This document shows, one piece after another, positions 49,601 to 57,237 of a stretch of DNA of 64,000 nt. The stretch's first letter is position 1; the number at the start of each line of letters is the position of its first letter. This DNA comes from an uncultured Cohaesibacter sp. (GTDB taxonomy: Bacteria; Pseudomonadota; Alphaproteobacteria; Rhizobiales; Cohaesibacteraceae), in assembly GCF_963678225.1 (NCBI RefSeq), contig NZ_OY782764.1, positions 705,001 to 769,000 of the forward strand. Reading direction: 5' to 3'. The notes under the pieces were generated by a model that saw only the letters and a list, made by a program, of their open reading frames with translations, searched no databases and had not been told where the DNA came from. Made by a program: the position numbers and the translations under genes.

Positions 49601-50174
49601 CGGTCGTAACGCCCATAGCGCCATTCAAGCCATAATTCACGTTGGACGCGTCATCATAGTCAGACGTATTGACCAACGTACCATCGGTCCCGATCCTGAA
49701 GACGCTTACGCCATCATCATCTCGCCCGCTGGCGATCAAGAATTGGGTTGTTCCCACCGTTGTGACACTCATGCTACCGATCGTGCCATCCAGCTCCACG
49801 GTGGAGCTTTCAGCCACGGTATCAACCGGCGTTAGCGTGCCGTCATTATTGACCTTGAAGGAGGTTATGCCTTCCCCATAATAGCCATTGGCATTGGCAA
49901 ACAGATAGGTGGAGCCACCAATGGTGGTGGATGTTAGTGTTGAAACACTATCCAGCAGCGCACTTGTCGTATCATTGTAGGATTCAACAGGCGTCAGGCT
50001 CCCGTCTGCCTCCAGCTCGAAGACAGTGATTGCATCGTTATACTGAGCGGCCACATACACATAGGTGTGGTCGCCGATGGTCAGACTGTGCACCCCATAT
50101 GCTGAGGACAGTCCGTTGTTTGAACCTGAAACATTATATCGGTTGACGAGTTCGGTGCGAATACCTGAAGCCAT
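46614..50174 (-). CDS. Giant secreted protein: propeller-like repeats, VWA domain, RTX repeats
   Basis: Protein of 1186 residues, no Sec signal. Residues 1-372 hold seven repeats of about 53 residues, each with a strand like VFELEADGSLTPV (51, 105, 158, 212, 264, 316, 368), consistent with a seven-bladed beta-propeller. A short RTX array (about 380-432) leads into a von Willebrand A domain (about 485-670) with an intact metal site: VIDVSGSMGSS (Asp492, Ser494, Ser496), SGSTYFEAA (Thr578) and FMSDGAPGD (Asp606). RTX arrays follow (about 750-810, 868-920, 985-1080), split by two copies of an 80-residue linker, and the C-terminal 100 residues are a type I secretion signal. GGAGAG precedes the start. 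An adhesin-like role is inferred. Confidence 0.9.
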   Translation of the reverse strand: MASGIRTELVNRYNVSGSNNGLSSAYGVHSLTIGDHTYVYVAAQYNDAITVFELEADGSLTPVESYNDTTSALLDSVSTLTSTTIGGSTYLFANANGYYGEGITSFKVNNDGTLTPVDTVAESSTVELDGTIGSMSVTTVGTTQFLIASGRDDDGVSVFRIGTDGTLVNTSDYDDASNVNYGLNGAMGVTTAKVGTGTYVFVAGYYDSAVTVMRLNANGTMTFIDTVENTGDLNLSYATELTTAVVNGTTYLFVGGSSSAGISVFSVAANGTLTNVFNTPSDNSTELSGVLGLETFTLNGQTYLMTNSANYSSLSYFSVGNDGSLTLVDTVSDDETVNLYGTDYSDIVTIDGHSYVIATGSSESGVSVFELGVENPIVGTAGPDFLEGTDLADTMDGRNGNDIISAYGGNDTVHGGNGADVILGGDGDDIIYGDDDNLQTLSNTVTVPSTQQQLSISATLPATSNTNSIDVSGFISRDAMKTSDFNIVYVIDVSGSMGSSFSGNETVPDMNGDGYANELIDGAITAYESVTDSLVSAGLSGSNLAVVAFSGSATTIYNGTVGGNVDSVLETLNASGSTYFEAALDQTITALNGMGTGENHVFFMSDGAPGDQGAYSDEVSTLLAANGLNATIRAIGLGTGANIDVLDLVDDGLDNDTAERVLTPSALTSSLTGAPVQASEVARIEILVNGKVVETIRPAEFTSTPLGLRYSATVNGLSTSANDQIVVRMVASDPAHTTARVGVTLKNAGTGDGDDILFGNDGSDTIMGNGGNDTIHGGHGDDVLSGMSGNDVLFGGAGADKMSGGTGNDVYYVNMARDTVTEYARGGFDKINSHISFSLRDDGQNVESLNLLGDANLKGFGNGANNAIFGNAGNNVLYGFDGNDKLYGNDGQDFLIGGNGNDFLYGGNGLDTMRGGAGNDIYFVESWGDKIVEVAKGGIDSVNSSSSFSLKLNGAFVENLNLTGKANINGIGNGLANKIEGNLGNNILNGLVGNDKLFGYKGNDRLNGGDGADRLDGANGNDILDGGNHNDALFGGNHNDTLYGRNGADSLFGGNGNDILQGNLGADRLNGGNGMDRMFAGVDNVRDVFDFNTVLESRVGAAVRDKIFQFDRGEDKIDLSGIDANTSAAGNQAFAFTGHVAKAHSVWWVDTGTDVVLRGDNNGNNVADFEIQINDIGGLNAGDVIL

Positions 50175-50555
50175 TGTTACTCTCCCCTTGAGAACGCATA
50201 AGGCGCGAGTTAATTTTTGTAATTATTGAATTTTCTGCTCTGGACACATTTATATCTAAATATTTCATTAACGGGCTTTTGTGTCAATTTGACAATATTG
50301 ATACCCATTCCCACCACCTACTTAACAATTTGTTTACATTGATAAATCCTAAAAAATCGGCGGAAAACTGCTACATCTGCCCTATGGGGATTGCGAAATA
50401 GAAGAATATTTTGAACACAAATATACAGAAATGAATTTTTATAAAAAATACATGAAGCATCCACGACAAATGCTCATAGGACTTGCAAAAACCCTACAGT
50501 TTGAAGAAATTCCAAGATTTTAAAAGGTAAAAAAGGGTGCTGCGAGGCACAAAAA
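50175..50555. other. AT-rich region upstream of the second RTX gene
   Basis: About 380 strikingly AT-rich bases with no gene. It should contain the minus-strand promoter of the RTX gene and the 3' end of the btaB message. I saw no clear terminator or strong palindrome. Its base composition is lower in GC than the neighbouring metabolic genes. Confidence 0.5.
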
Positions 50556-51209
50556 TCAGGACCGCAAATGGATCCGAGCAATCTGAGCGTAATGACGAAA
50601 CAAAGGCGTATGCTCTATATCGACAGCTAGGCTCTGTGACAGACATTCCAGCACACTTACAAGGTCTTCGCGGGGCGTGACATGAAACGTCGCGAGCCAC
50701 GCCAGCAGCATCAGCCTGAAGGCTTTTGGCAACCGAGCCTGATCACCAAAGTCAACAATATGCAGAGAGCCTCCCGGAGCAAGATGGCTGAGCGCTTCCC
50801 GAAGTGCACCTTGCCAATCCGGGATCATCGAAAGACTGTATGACATGACGATATGATCGAACCTGTCCCGACCAAAAAGGCTCTTTGCATCAAAGGCACA
50901 GGCGTCGCCCTGCGCCAACTTAGCCCGCGCGCCCAATTTGCCGCGCGCCGTAGCAAGCATCTGTTCTGATATATCCAGACCATAAAGGAGCCGCCCCGGG
51001 TAGCGCCTGCCGATGCAATCCAGATTCCGCCCGGTACCGCATGCGATCTCGAGAATATGGGCGCCTTCGGCCGGCTCCATCTGCCTGATCAGCCGATCCC
51101 GTCCCAGCAAATAATATTTGCGCGAGATATCATAGATCCGGCGTTGATAGCGGTAGATGTCATCCATCAGTCCAGCATGTTTGCCCTGGGTCTCACCGGA
51201 AAAAGCCAT
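50556..51209 (-). CDS. btaB: Diacylglyceryl homoserine N-methyltransferase BtaB
   Basis: SAM-dependent methyltransferase of 217 residues with motif I ILEIACGTGRNLD, LLYGLDISEQML and IVDFGDQ. It is expected to methylate diacylglyceryl-homoserine three times to give the betaine lipid DGTS. The early segment MDDIYRYQRRIYDISRKYYLLGRDRLI is characteristic of BtaB. ATG at 51209 lies four bases after the btaA stop with AGGTGAG upstream; the frame is open to 51248. The adjacent DUF3419 gene makes the assignment firm; alone it would be a generic methyltransferase. Confidence 0.87.
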   Translation of the reverse strand: MAFSGETQGKHAGLMDDIYRYQRRIYDISRKYYLLGRDRLIRQMEPAEGAHILEIACGTGRNLDCIGRRYPGRLLYGLDISEQMLATARGKLGARAKLAQGDACAFDAKSLFGRDRFDHIVMSYSLSMIPDWQGALREALSHLAPGGSLHIVDFGDQARLPKAFRLMLLAWLATFHVTPREDLVSVLECLSQSLAVDIEHTPLFRHYAQIARIHLRS

Positions 51210-51213
51210 TATC

Positions 51214-52440
51214 TCACCTGCCCAAGCAATATAGATGCACGCCACCATATATGGCCGAGCGATCCTCAGCGGTTGCCTTGCGGGATGCTTCGTCGTCGTA
51301 GGTCCATTGATCCAGCAAATGAGGAGACACGCGACCGGGCAAAATATTCTCGACGCCGCCGGTCCGAAACAAAACGCGCGCTCCTGACCGTGCAGTGCGG
51401 GTGATTTCAGTCCAGAGCTCGTTCAGCTGCCTGTCATTCATCCAATCTTGTGCATCCAGAAGCACATAGACGCTCTTGCTGCCATTGGGCTGACTTGCCA
51501 GCATCTCGGTAATGGATTGATTGACAACCGTCACCCTGTCTGCGTTGGCGCGCAGGATTTCGAAATGCTGCTCCTCCAGATAGGGCGGCACAGGCCCCTT
51601 GCCATCCGGCGCATAGCCACGATTGGCCGCCTGCCAGGCGAAGTAATTGTCCCCGATTGGAAAATCGCAAAAGAGTTTCCGCGTCCTTTCGCGCAACACC
51701 GCCACGATATCGCCATCCAGATCAGCGGCGAGCTTGTCATATTGCGCGGGCGGAATGCCCAGACCGAAAAGCAGGGAGCGTCTTCTGGCGAGAAATTTTA
51801 CAAGCCTTGTTTCAAAGAGCGGCGCAATCTGCTGCTCGAAAAACAAGGCCTGCTCCTCAAGTGTCTTGGCCTGCAACAGACTTTCAAACCGCACACGACC
51901 GATACGCGTTGCCAGATGAACCAGCCCGATAAAGCGCCCCAACAGCCCTTGGCGATACAAACCTTTGCGGAACATGCTCTTGCGCTTGCCCAAAACAGAG
52001 GCTTTGTCCCAATAGCGCAGCGTATCCACGTCAAGATTCGATGCCAGATAGCGATCAAAATGCGTGATATTGTGAGCCCGGTTTGCGTACCCAAAGAAGT
52101 CATAAAAGCTGGCCTGATCTGGCAGGTGACGCACAGCTGCGAGCTTGAGCCTGTTCAGCGCCACATGCGCAGGAGAGAGGTCCACCGCAGAAATCGAAGC
52201 AGGCTGGGCGCAGAGATAGGACATCACATTGCAGCCACCGGAGGCAATGCAAACGATATCGTCATCGGTGCCAAGCTGCAGCGCTATCATGTCCGCAACA
52301 GGGTCTTCCCAGATCTGGGCATAGACCAGGCCGCGAAAGAAGCGCCCAAATATATGCTCCAGCAAACCTTCCTGAGAGAGTACGGCATCTGGATTGACGA
52401 CCAGAGAGATGCGCTTCTTCACCGACAGAGATTGGCTCAT
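51214..52440 (-). CDS. btaA: SAM:diacylglycerol 3-amino-3-carboxypropyltransferase BtaA
   Basis: Enzyme of 408 residues (DUF3419 family) that moves the aminocarboxypropyl group of SAM to diacylglycerol, the first step of DGTS synthesis. It has the SAM-binding region DIVCIASGGCNVMSYL and AVDLSPAHVALNRLKLAA, LVYAQIWEDPVAD near the start and VLLDAQDWM later, all typical. ATG at 52440 has AGGAA upstream; the frame is open to 52497. It is coupled to btaB. Such genes let bacteria replace phospholipids, often under phosphate limitation; no PhoB box was confirmed upstream. Confidence 0.92.
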   Translation of the reverse strand: MSQSLSVKKRISLVVNPDAVLSQEGLLEHIFGRFFRGLVYAQIWEDPVADMIALQLGTDDDIVCIASGGCNVMSYLCAQPASISAVDLSPAHVALNRLKLAAVRHLPDQASFYDFFGYANRAHNITHFDRYLASNLDVDTLRYWDKASVLGKRKSMFRKGLYRQGLLGRFIGLVHLATRIGRVRFESLLQAKTLEEQALFFEQQIAPLFETRLVKFLARRRSLLFGLGIPPAQYDKLAADLDGDIVAVLRERTRKLFCDFPIGDNYFAWQAANRGYAPDGKGPVPPYLEEQHFEILRANADRVTVVNQSITEMLASQPNGSKSVYVLLDAQDWMNDRQLNELWTEITRTARSGARVLFRTGGVENILPGRVSPHLLDQWTYDDEASRKATAEDRSAIYGGVHLYCLGR

Positions 52441-52656
52441 ATCACTTCCTACTAACGAGAGTGCCCTTCCTGCACCAACTGCAATACATCTGGGCAAATC
52501 CCCTCAAGCTTCTGTTCTGTTCGAATATTTCGCCAATGTTACAGCTGAATGACCTTTTGCCCGCTATTGCTTCAACCATCATCAATGCCCCCAAGTCCCA
52601 CTCTCATCAGACTTATCAAAGGGCAGGAAGCCGACAGGCCTCCCCCAAATAAATAA

Positions 52657-52686
52657 TTGACATGCTAATAGTTAGCATACTATCTA
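52657..52686 (+). promoter_or_regulatory. marR-emrBA promoter with operator
   Basis: A -35 TTGACA (52657-52662) and a -10 TATCTA (52681-52686) enclose the perfect repeat ATGCTAA-TAG-TTAGCAT (52662-52678). The size and place fit a MarR-family operator that blocks its own promoter. Confidence 0.75.
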
Positions 52687-52693
52687 TTTTCCT

Positions 52694-53140
52694 ATGAATG
52701 ATCTTGAAGACCATCTGACAAAAGAATTTCTGGAATCCCTGACCAAGCTGAGCCGAAAGCTGAAAACGCTGTTCGATGCGCGCGTCACGGCCCATGGGCT
52801 GACTTACACCCGCGGCCGAGCGCTCATGCTTCTGGTCCGCTCGCCAGACATGACCCAGCGCGAACTCGCCTGCAAACTGGGGCTAGAACAAGCCACCGTT
52901 GTACGCTTGCTCGACAGAATGGAAGATCATGATCTGATCCGCAGACTTCCAGATGAGCATGACAGACGCGTCAAGAAGATCCATCTGACCGAGCAGGGAG
53001 AAGCAAGCGGCCAGTTGGTTAAATCGATTGGGGAGGCCATTCGCCAGGAGGTATTTGGCGATATACCAACAAGGGACCTGGAGGTCGCAATTTCCGTATT
53101 GCAATCAGCCTCGGCCTGCGTTGGCGAAAAAAGCGACTGA
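52694..53140 (+). CDS. MarR-family repressor of the efflux operon
   Basis: Winged-helix regulator of 148 residues. The recognition region TQRELACKLGLEQATVVRLLDRMEDHDLI and the wing RRLPDEHDRRVKKIHLTEQG are typical of MarR/EmrR. It is seven bases upstream of emrB on the same strand and overlaps its own operator region. Ligands that release it are likely to be lipophilic toxicants exported by the pump. Confidence 0.9.
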   Translation: MNDLEDHLTKEFLESLTKLSRKLKTLFDARVTAHGLTYTRGRALMLLVRSPDMTQRELACKLGLEQATVVRLLDRMEDHDLIRRLPDEHDRRVKKIHLTEQGEASGQLVKSIGEAIRQEVFGDIPTRDLEVAISVLQSASACVGEKSD

Positions 53141-53147
53141 AGCCACA

Positions 53148-54848
53148 ATGTCAAATCAATCAGCTACGTTGGCTGAGAAGCAATCCACGGCTTCTCTCAA
53201 GGGCACTGCCAGCCCTGCCCCAACCGCGCCACCACCAAGGCCTAAAATCGCCAACCTGCCAAGACGCATGCCGCTGGGCCCTCGGCCCTTGCCGGTCAAG
53301 GCTGCCTATGTGCTGGTTGCCGTCATTGTCGGGCTGGCCTATGGATTCGGATTCAGCTCGCTAACGGTCAATCTCTACCAGATTTCCGGCCCCATCGGCG
53401 CCACCCCGGCTGAGGCCTCTTGGCTGACGGCAGCCTATCTGGCACCCAATGTCAGCCTCACCTTGTTCCTTTTCAAGATCCGGCTGCAATATGGAATTCG
53501 CAAGTTTGCCGAAATCGCCATCATCGTGCATCTGCTGGTCTCGCTTCTGGGACTGACGGTACACACTCTGCAAATGGCGCTTATTGTGGAGTTTTTCTCA
53601 GGCATTGCAGGGGCATCCCTCACGTCGCTAACGATGATCTACATGATGGAGACTCTACCGCCTGCGAGAAAAATGACGGTCGGCATCAGCCTTGGCGCGA
53701 CCATGGTGACGCTAGGTCGACCACTCGCCGGCATCGTCTCGCCCTATCTACTCGATGTCTGGGGTGTGAAGGGTCTGTTCATGCTGGAATTCGGACTGAC
53801 CTTGATGGCGATTGCCGCAATCTATGTTTGCCCACTACAGTCCCCGGCCAGACGCAAGGTGATCGAGAAAGCGGATTTCATCAGTTTTCCTGCGCTAGCC
53901 ATCGCAATGGGCGGCTTTTGCATTCTATGGACAGTCGGTACAACCTACTGGTGGACCGAAGCCCGCTGGCTCGGCTGGATCGTCGTGATCAGCCTTCTGG
54001 CCGCCACCCTGTTTGCCACCGTTGAGGTCAACCGCAAAACGCCCTTTATCGATATCCGCTGGCTGACATCGCGCGAGATCCTGCAATTCATCGTCGCCCT
54101 GTTTCTCTATCGGATCATCTGCTCGGAACAGACCACCGGTGCGGTGGGCTTCTTCAGGCAAATGGGCGTTGCAGGAGATCAGTTAATCCCCTTCTACACA
54201 ATGATCTTCGCTGTCTCGATTACCGCTGGCATCACTTGCTGCTTCGTGCTGAAAATCGGCAAACAGATCTATCTGAAGATGTTTGCCCTTTTGCTTCTAT
54301 GCATCGGCTCATGGATGAACAGCCATCTGACAATTCAGACGAGACCGGAACAGATGTATGTTTCGCAAGCCCTCATTGCCTTTGCCAGCGGCCTGTTCAT
54401 GCCGGCAGCCATGTCCTTTGGCATGATTGCAGCCTTCCGCAAGGGCTTTGACTATATCATGTCCTTCATCTGCCTTTTCATCACAACGCAGAAGATTGGC
54501 GCCATGATGGGCTCGGCCTTTTTCAGAAGCTTTGTCATCATCAGAGAGAAATTCCATTCCCACGCCATCACCCAGTCGCTGGTCATGACAGACCCCGATG
54601 TGGCGCACCGCATCCAGCTTTATGGCCACAGCGTAGCTTCCGCGGTCACAGATCCGATCCAACGCAGTGCGCAAGGGGTCGCCATGCTTGCCAGCGCAGC
54701 ATCTCGTCAGGCCTATGTGCTTGCGTATAATGATGCCTTTTTGCTCATGGCATTTCTCTCTGCTCTCACCTTTTGCCTGCTTGGTGTGGAACGCCTCATC
54801 CAGCTCCATCGGGCCAGAAAACAAACCATGGCTGCCGCTGCGGCCTGA
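53148..54848 (+). CDS. emrB: EmrB-like multidrug MFS transporter (DHA2, 14 TM)
   Basis: Inner-membrane proton antiporter of 566 residues. A disordered Pro-rich N-terminus of about 45 residues is followed by about 14 hydrophobic segments. The early region ISGPIGATPAEASWLTAAYL and RKMTVGISLGATMVTLGRPLAG, a motif-C-like Gly/Pro segment, fit the DHA2 group. ATG at 53148, seven bases after the marR stop, is preferred over an upstream frame start at 53028 that lies inside marR. It works with the EmrA-like adaptor encoded next. Confidence 0.85.
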   Translation: MSNQSATLAEKQSTASLKGTASPAPTAPPPRPKIANLPRRMPLGPRPLPVKAAYVLVAVIVGLAYGFGFSSLTVNLYQISGPIGATPAEASWLTAAYLAPNVSLTLFLFKIRLQYGIRKFAEIAIIVHLLVSLLGLTVHTLQMALIVEFFSGIAGASLTSLTMIYMMETLPPARKMTVGISLGATMVTLGRPLAGIVSPYLLDVWGVKGLFMLEFGLTLMAIAAIYVCPLQSPARRKVIEKADFISFPALAIAMGGFCILWTVGTTYWWTEARWLGWIVVISLLAATLFATVEVNRKTPFIDIRWLTSREILQFIVALFLYRIICSEQTTGAVGFFRQMGVAGDQLIPFYTMIFAVSITAGITCCFVLKIGKQIYLKMFALLLLCIGSWMNSHLTIQTRPEQMYVSQALIAFASGLFMPAAMSFGMIAAFRKGFDYIMSFICLFITTQKIGAMMGSAFFRSFVIIREKFHSHAITQSLVMTDPDVAHRIQLYGHSVASAVTDPIQRSAQGVAMLASAASRQAYVLAYNDAFLLMAFLSALTFCLLGVERLIQLHRARKQTMAAAAA

Positions 54849-54871
54849 CCAGTACAAGATTGCTTTTTATC

Positions 54872-55996
54872 ATGCCCAAATTTCTACGAACCATCGCAAC
54901 CTATGTGGCCATCGCCCTTGGTCTGTGTGGCATCTTCGTGGTGCTCTATGTCTGGGGGTTACCGCCCTTCAACGCAACGAACCTGCAACGCACCGAAGAC
55001 GCCTATATCAAAGGACGCGTCACAACGATCAGTCCGCAACTGGCCGGGTATATCGTGGATGTGCCTGTACAGGATTATCAGCATGTCACCAAGGGGCAAA
55101 CGCTGATCCGCATAGATGACCGCATCTATGTCCAACAGTTGGCTCAAGCCAAGGCAGCCTTGCAGGAAGCAGAAGTAACCCTGCAAAATGCCGATAGCAA
55201 CGAAGAAACCGCCAAGGCTCAGGTCGATCAGGCCAAGGCTCAGCTGGCCAGTACCAAGGCCGCTCTGGAGATCGCCCGCCTCAATCTCAACCGTACCAGC
55301 AAACTACATGAAAAGGGATTTGCCGCCACCAGTCAGGCTGATCAATATCGCGCCACATTCAATCAGGCGCAGGCATCCCTCGATGCCCAGAAAGCCGCGC
55401 TCATTGTGGCTGAGCAGAATGTTCGCACCACTAACATCAACCGCGATGCTTTAACAGCTGCCGTTGCCAGCGCCAAAGCGCAGGTTGAGTTGGCCGAGAT
55501 CAACCTTGAGCATACCCGCATCACTGCCCCGCGCGATGGGGTTCTGGGCACAGTCGGCGTCCATGTAGGGCAATATGTTACGGCAGGCACTGCCGCCACC
55601 CATCTGGTTCCCAATGAGGTCTGGGTGGTAGCCAACTACAAGGAGACCCAGCTGGCAAAAATGCGCATCGGCCAACCGGTAAGCTTCACCGTGGATGCAC
55701 AGAATGACAGGCGCTTCACGGGCCATGTGGAACGCTTTTCTCCGGCGACGGGGTCTGAGTTCAGCGTGCTCAAATCGGACAATGCCACCGGCAACTTCAC
55801 CAAGGTAGCCCAGCGGGTTCCGGTCCGAATTTCCATTGATAGCAATCAGGAAAATTCCAACCGGCTTGTGCCCGGCATGTCTGTCATCACCATCGTCGAC
55901 ACATCTGTGCAGACAGACGAGGACAGCGCCAAAGGCGTAGGCGGCCTGTCATTGCCTGATGCGAAGATATCCAGGACGGCCCTCGCTCGGCGCTAG
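54872..55996 (+). CDS. emrA: EmrA-like membrane fusion protein
   Basis: Adaptor of 374 residues: one N-terminal membrane helix (about 6-28), the split lipoyl domain (YIKGRVTTISPQLAGYIVDV and ITAPRDGVLGTVGVHVGQYV), a coiled-coil hairpin rich in Ala, Gln and Lys (about 85-200) and a beta-barrel (NYKETQLAKMRIGQPVSFTVD). It connects EmrB to an outer-membrane channel. ATG 54872 is 23 bases after the emrB stop; the frame is open to 54773 but that part overlaps emrB. The gene ends at a perfect terminator. Confidence 0.9.
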   Translation: MPKFLRTIATYVAIALGLCGIFVVLYVWGLPPFNATNLQRTEDAYIKGRVTTISPQLAGYIVDVPVQDYQHVTKGQTLIRIDDRIYVQQLAQAKAALQEAEVTLQNADSNEETAKAQVDQAKAQLASTKAALEIARLNLNRTSKLHEKGFAATSQADQYRATFNQAQASLDAQKAALIVAEQNVRTTNINRDALTAAVASAKAQVELAEINLEHTRITAPRDGVLGTVGVHVGQYVTAGTAATHLVPNEVWVVANYKETQLAKMRIGQPVSFTVDAQNDRRFTGHVERFSPATGSEFSVLKSDNATGNFTKVAQRVPVRISIDSNQENSNRLVPGMSVITIVDTSVQTDEDSAKGVGGLSLPDAKISRTALARR

Positions 55997-56041
55997 ATTT
56001 CATGAGCCAGCCTCTCACGGTCACATATCAGATCATCAAAC

Positions 56042-56078
56042 AAAAAGGGTGCCATACAAAGCCGTATGGCACCCTTTT
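56042..56078. terminator. Bidirectional terminator after emrA
   Basis: AAAAGGGTGCCATAC (56043-56057) and GTATGGCACCCTTTT (56064-56078) form a perfect 15-base stem with a six-base loop, and A/T tails on both sides. It also serves the converging BASS-family gene. Confidence 0.93.
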
Positions 56079-56107
56079 CATAGCATCAGCATGGACGGTA
56101 AAACGTC

Positions 56108-57115
56108 TTACTTGGCCGTTCCATTGGCCAAAGCACCTTCTCCATCCGCGGCCACCTGCGCGCGGCCAGCCTTCTGCGAGACATAGGCGCAAACGAGTAA
56201 CTGGCTCATATGGTAGATCATGATCGGCAGCACGATGGCACCAACCCTGTCAGCGGCAAATAGCGCGCTGGCAATGGGCAACCCGCTGGCAAGGCTCTTG
56301 GTTGAACCGCAATAGAACAGCACCGCCCGGTCCGGATAATCAAGCTTGAACAGCCGACCGCCAAACACCATGGCTGCCATGGTCAAAGCCAGAAAAATAA
56401 GGATGACGACAAACAGCATCGCCAGACTGGTCATCGGAATTGCACTCCACAAGCCCGAGGTCGTGCCCGAACTGAACGCCTTGTAGACAATCAGCAAGAT
56501 GGATCCGCGATCCACGATCATGGTCAGGAATTTATGCTTGGCAATAAAAGCACCGATAAGCGGTCGCGCCAGCTGGCCCAGAATGAAGGGCAAGAGGATT
56601 TGCGTGCTGATCTTGACCACCGCATCAAAGCTCACCCCGCCATTGCCCTGATGCATCAGCAAAGCCACAAGCGCGGGCGTCAGCGCCACACCGATCATGT
56701 TTGAAACAGAAGCCGCGCAAATGGCTGCAGGCACATTCCCCCCGGCAATCGATGTGAAGGCAATGGAAGACTGAACCGTGGAAGGCAGCACCGCCAGAAA
56801 CAGCAACCCCAGCGTCACCGTACCGCCAAGCAGCGGGCCAAAGATGGCCGCCAGTGCCAGACCGATAATAGGGATCACCAGATAGGTGGCCAGAAAGGTA
56901 AGCCCCTGCAGACGCCAGTTCATCAGGCCCGCCTTGACGGAGCCCGCATCAAGCTTGGCGCCATAGAGAAAAAAGAGCAGCGCCACCGCCCAGAAAGTCA
57001 CATGACCAAGCCCGACCATGGCGATACCATGGGCCGGGATAAGCAAACCAAGACATACTGTCGCGATCAGCAGCAACATATAGGTGTCGATACCAATGCG
57101 TTTGAGAAAGTTCAT
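56108..57115 (-). CDS. BASS-family (bile acid:sodium symporter-like) transporter
   Basis: Membrane protein of 335 residues with about ten hydrophobic segments. The motifs FFLYGAKLDAGSVKAGLMNWRL near helix 2-3, FLAVLPSTVQSSIAFTSIAGGNVPAAI and FYCGSTKSLASGLPIASALF match the SLC10A7-like branch of the family. Sodium-coupled uptake of an organic anion is the family role; the substrate is unknown. It stands alone, converging on the emr operon. Confidence 0.85.
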   Translation of the reverse strand: MNFLKRIGIDTYMLLLIATVCLGLLIPAHGIAMVGLGHVTFWAVALLFFLYGAKLDAGSVKAGLMNWRLQGLTFLATYLVIPIIGLALAAIFGPLLGGTVTLGLLFLAVLPSTVQSSIAFTSIAGGNVPAAICAASVSNMIGVALTPALVALLMHQGNGGVSFDAVVKISTQILLPFILGQLARPLIGAFIAKHKFLTMIVDRGSILLIVYKAFSSGTTSGLWSAIPMTSLAMLFVVILIFLALTMAAMVFGGRLFKLDYPDRAVLFYCGSTKSLASGLPIASALFAADRVGAIVLPIMIYHMSQLLVCAYVSQKAGRAQVAADGEGALANGTAK

Positions 57116-57237
57116 GGTTCCTCCGATTATGTAAAACTGGTCTCATGCCAGTCTGCATTTATCTATCGTGAGCATCCCTTTACGCCTGAGCGGACAAAGG
57201 GATCGCTCTGTGTTTTCAAACGGGATCTCGCAAACCC

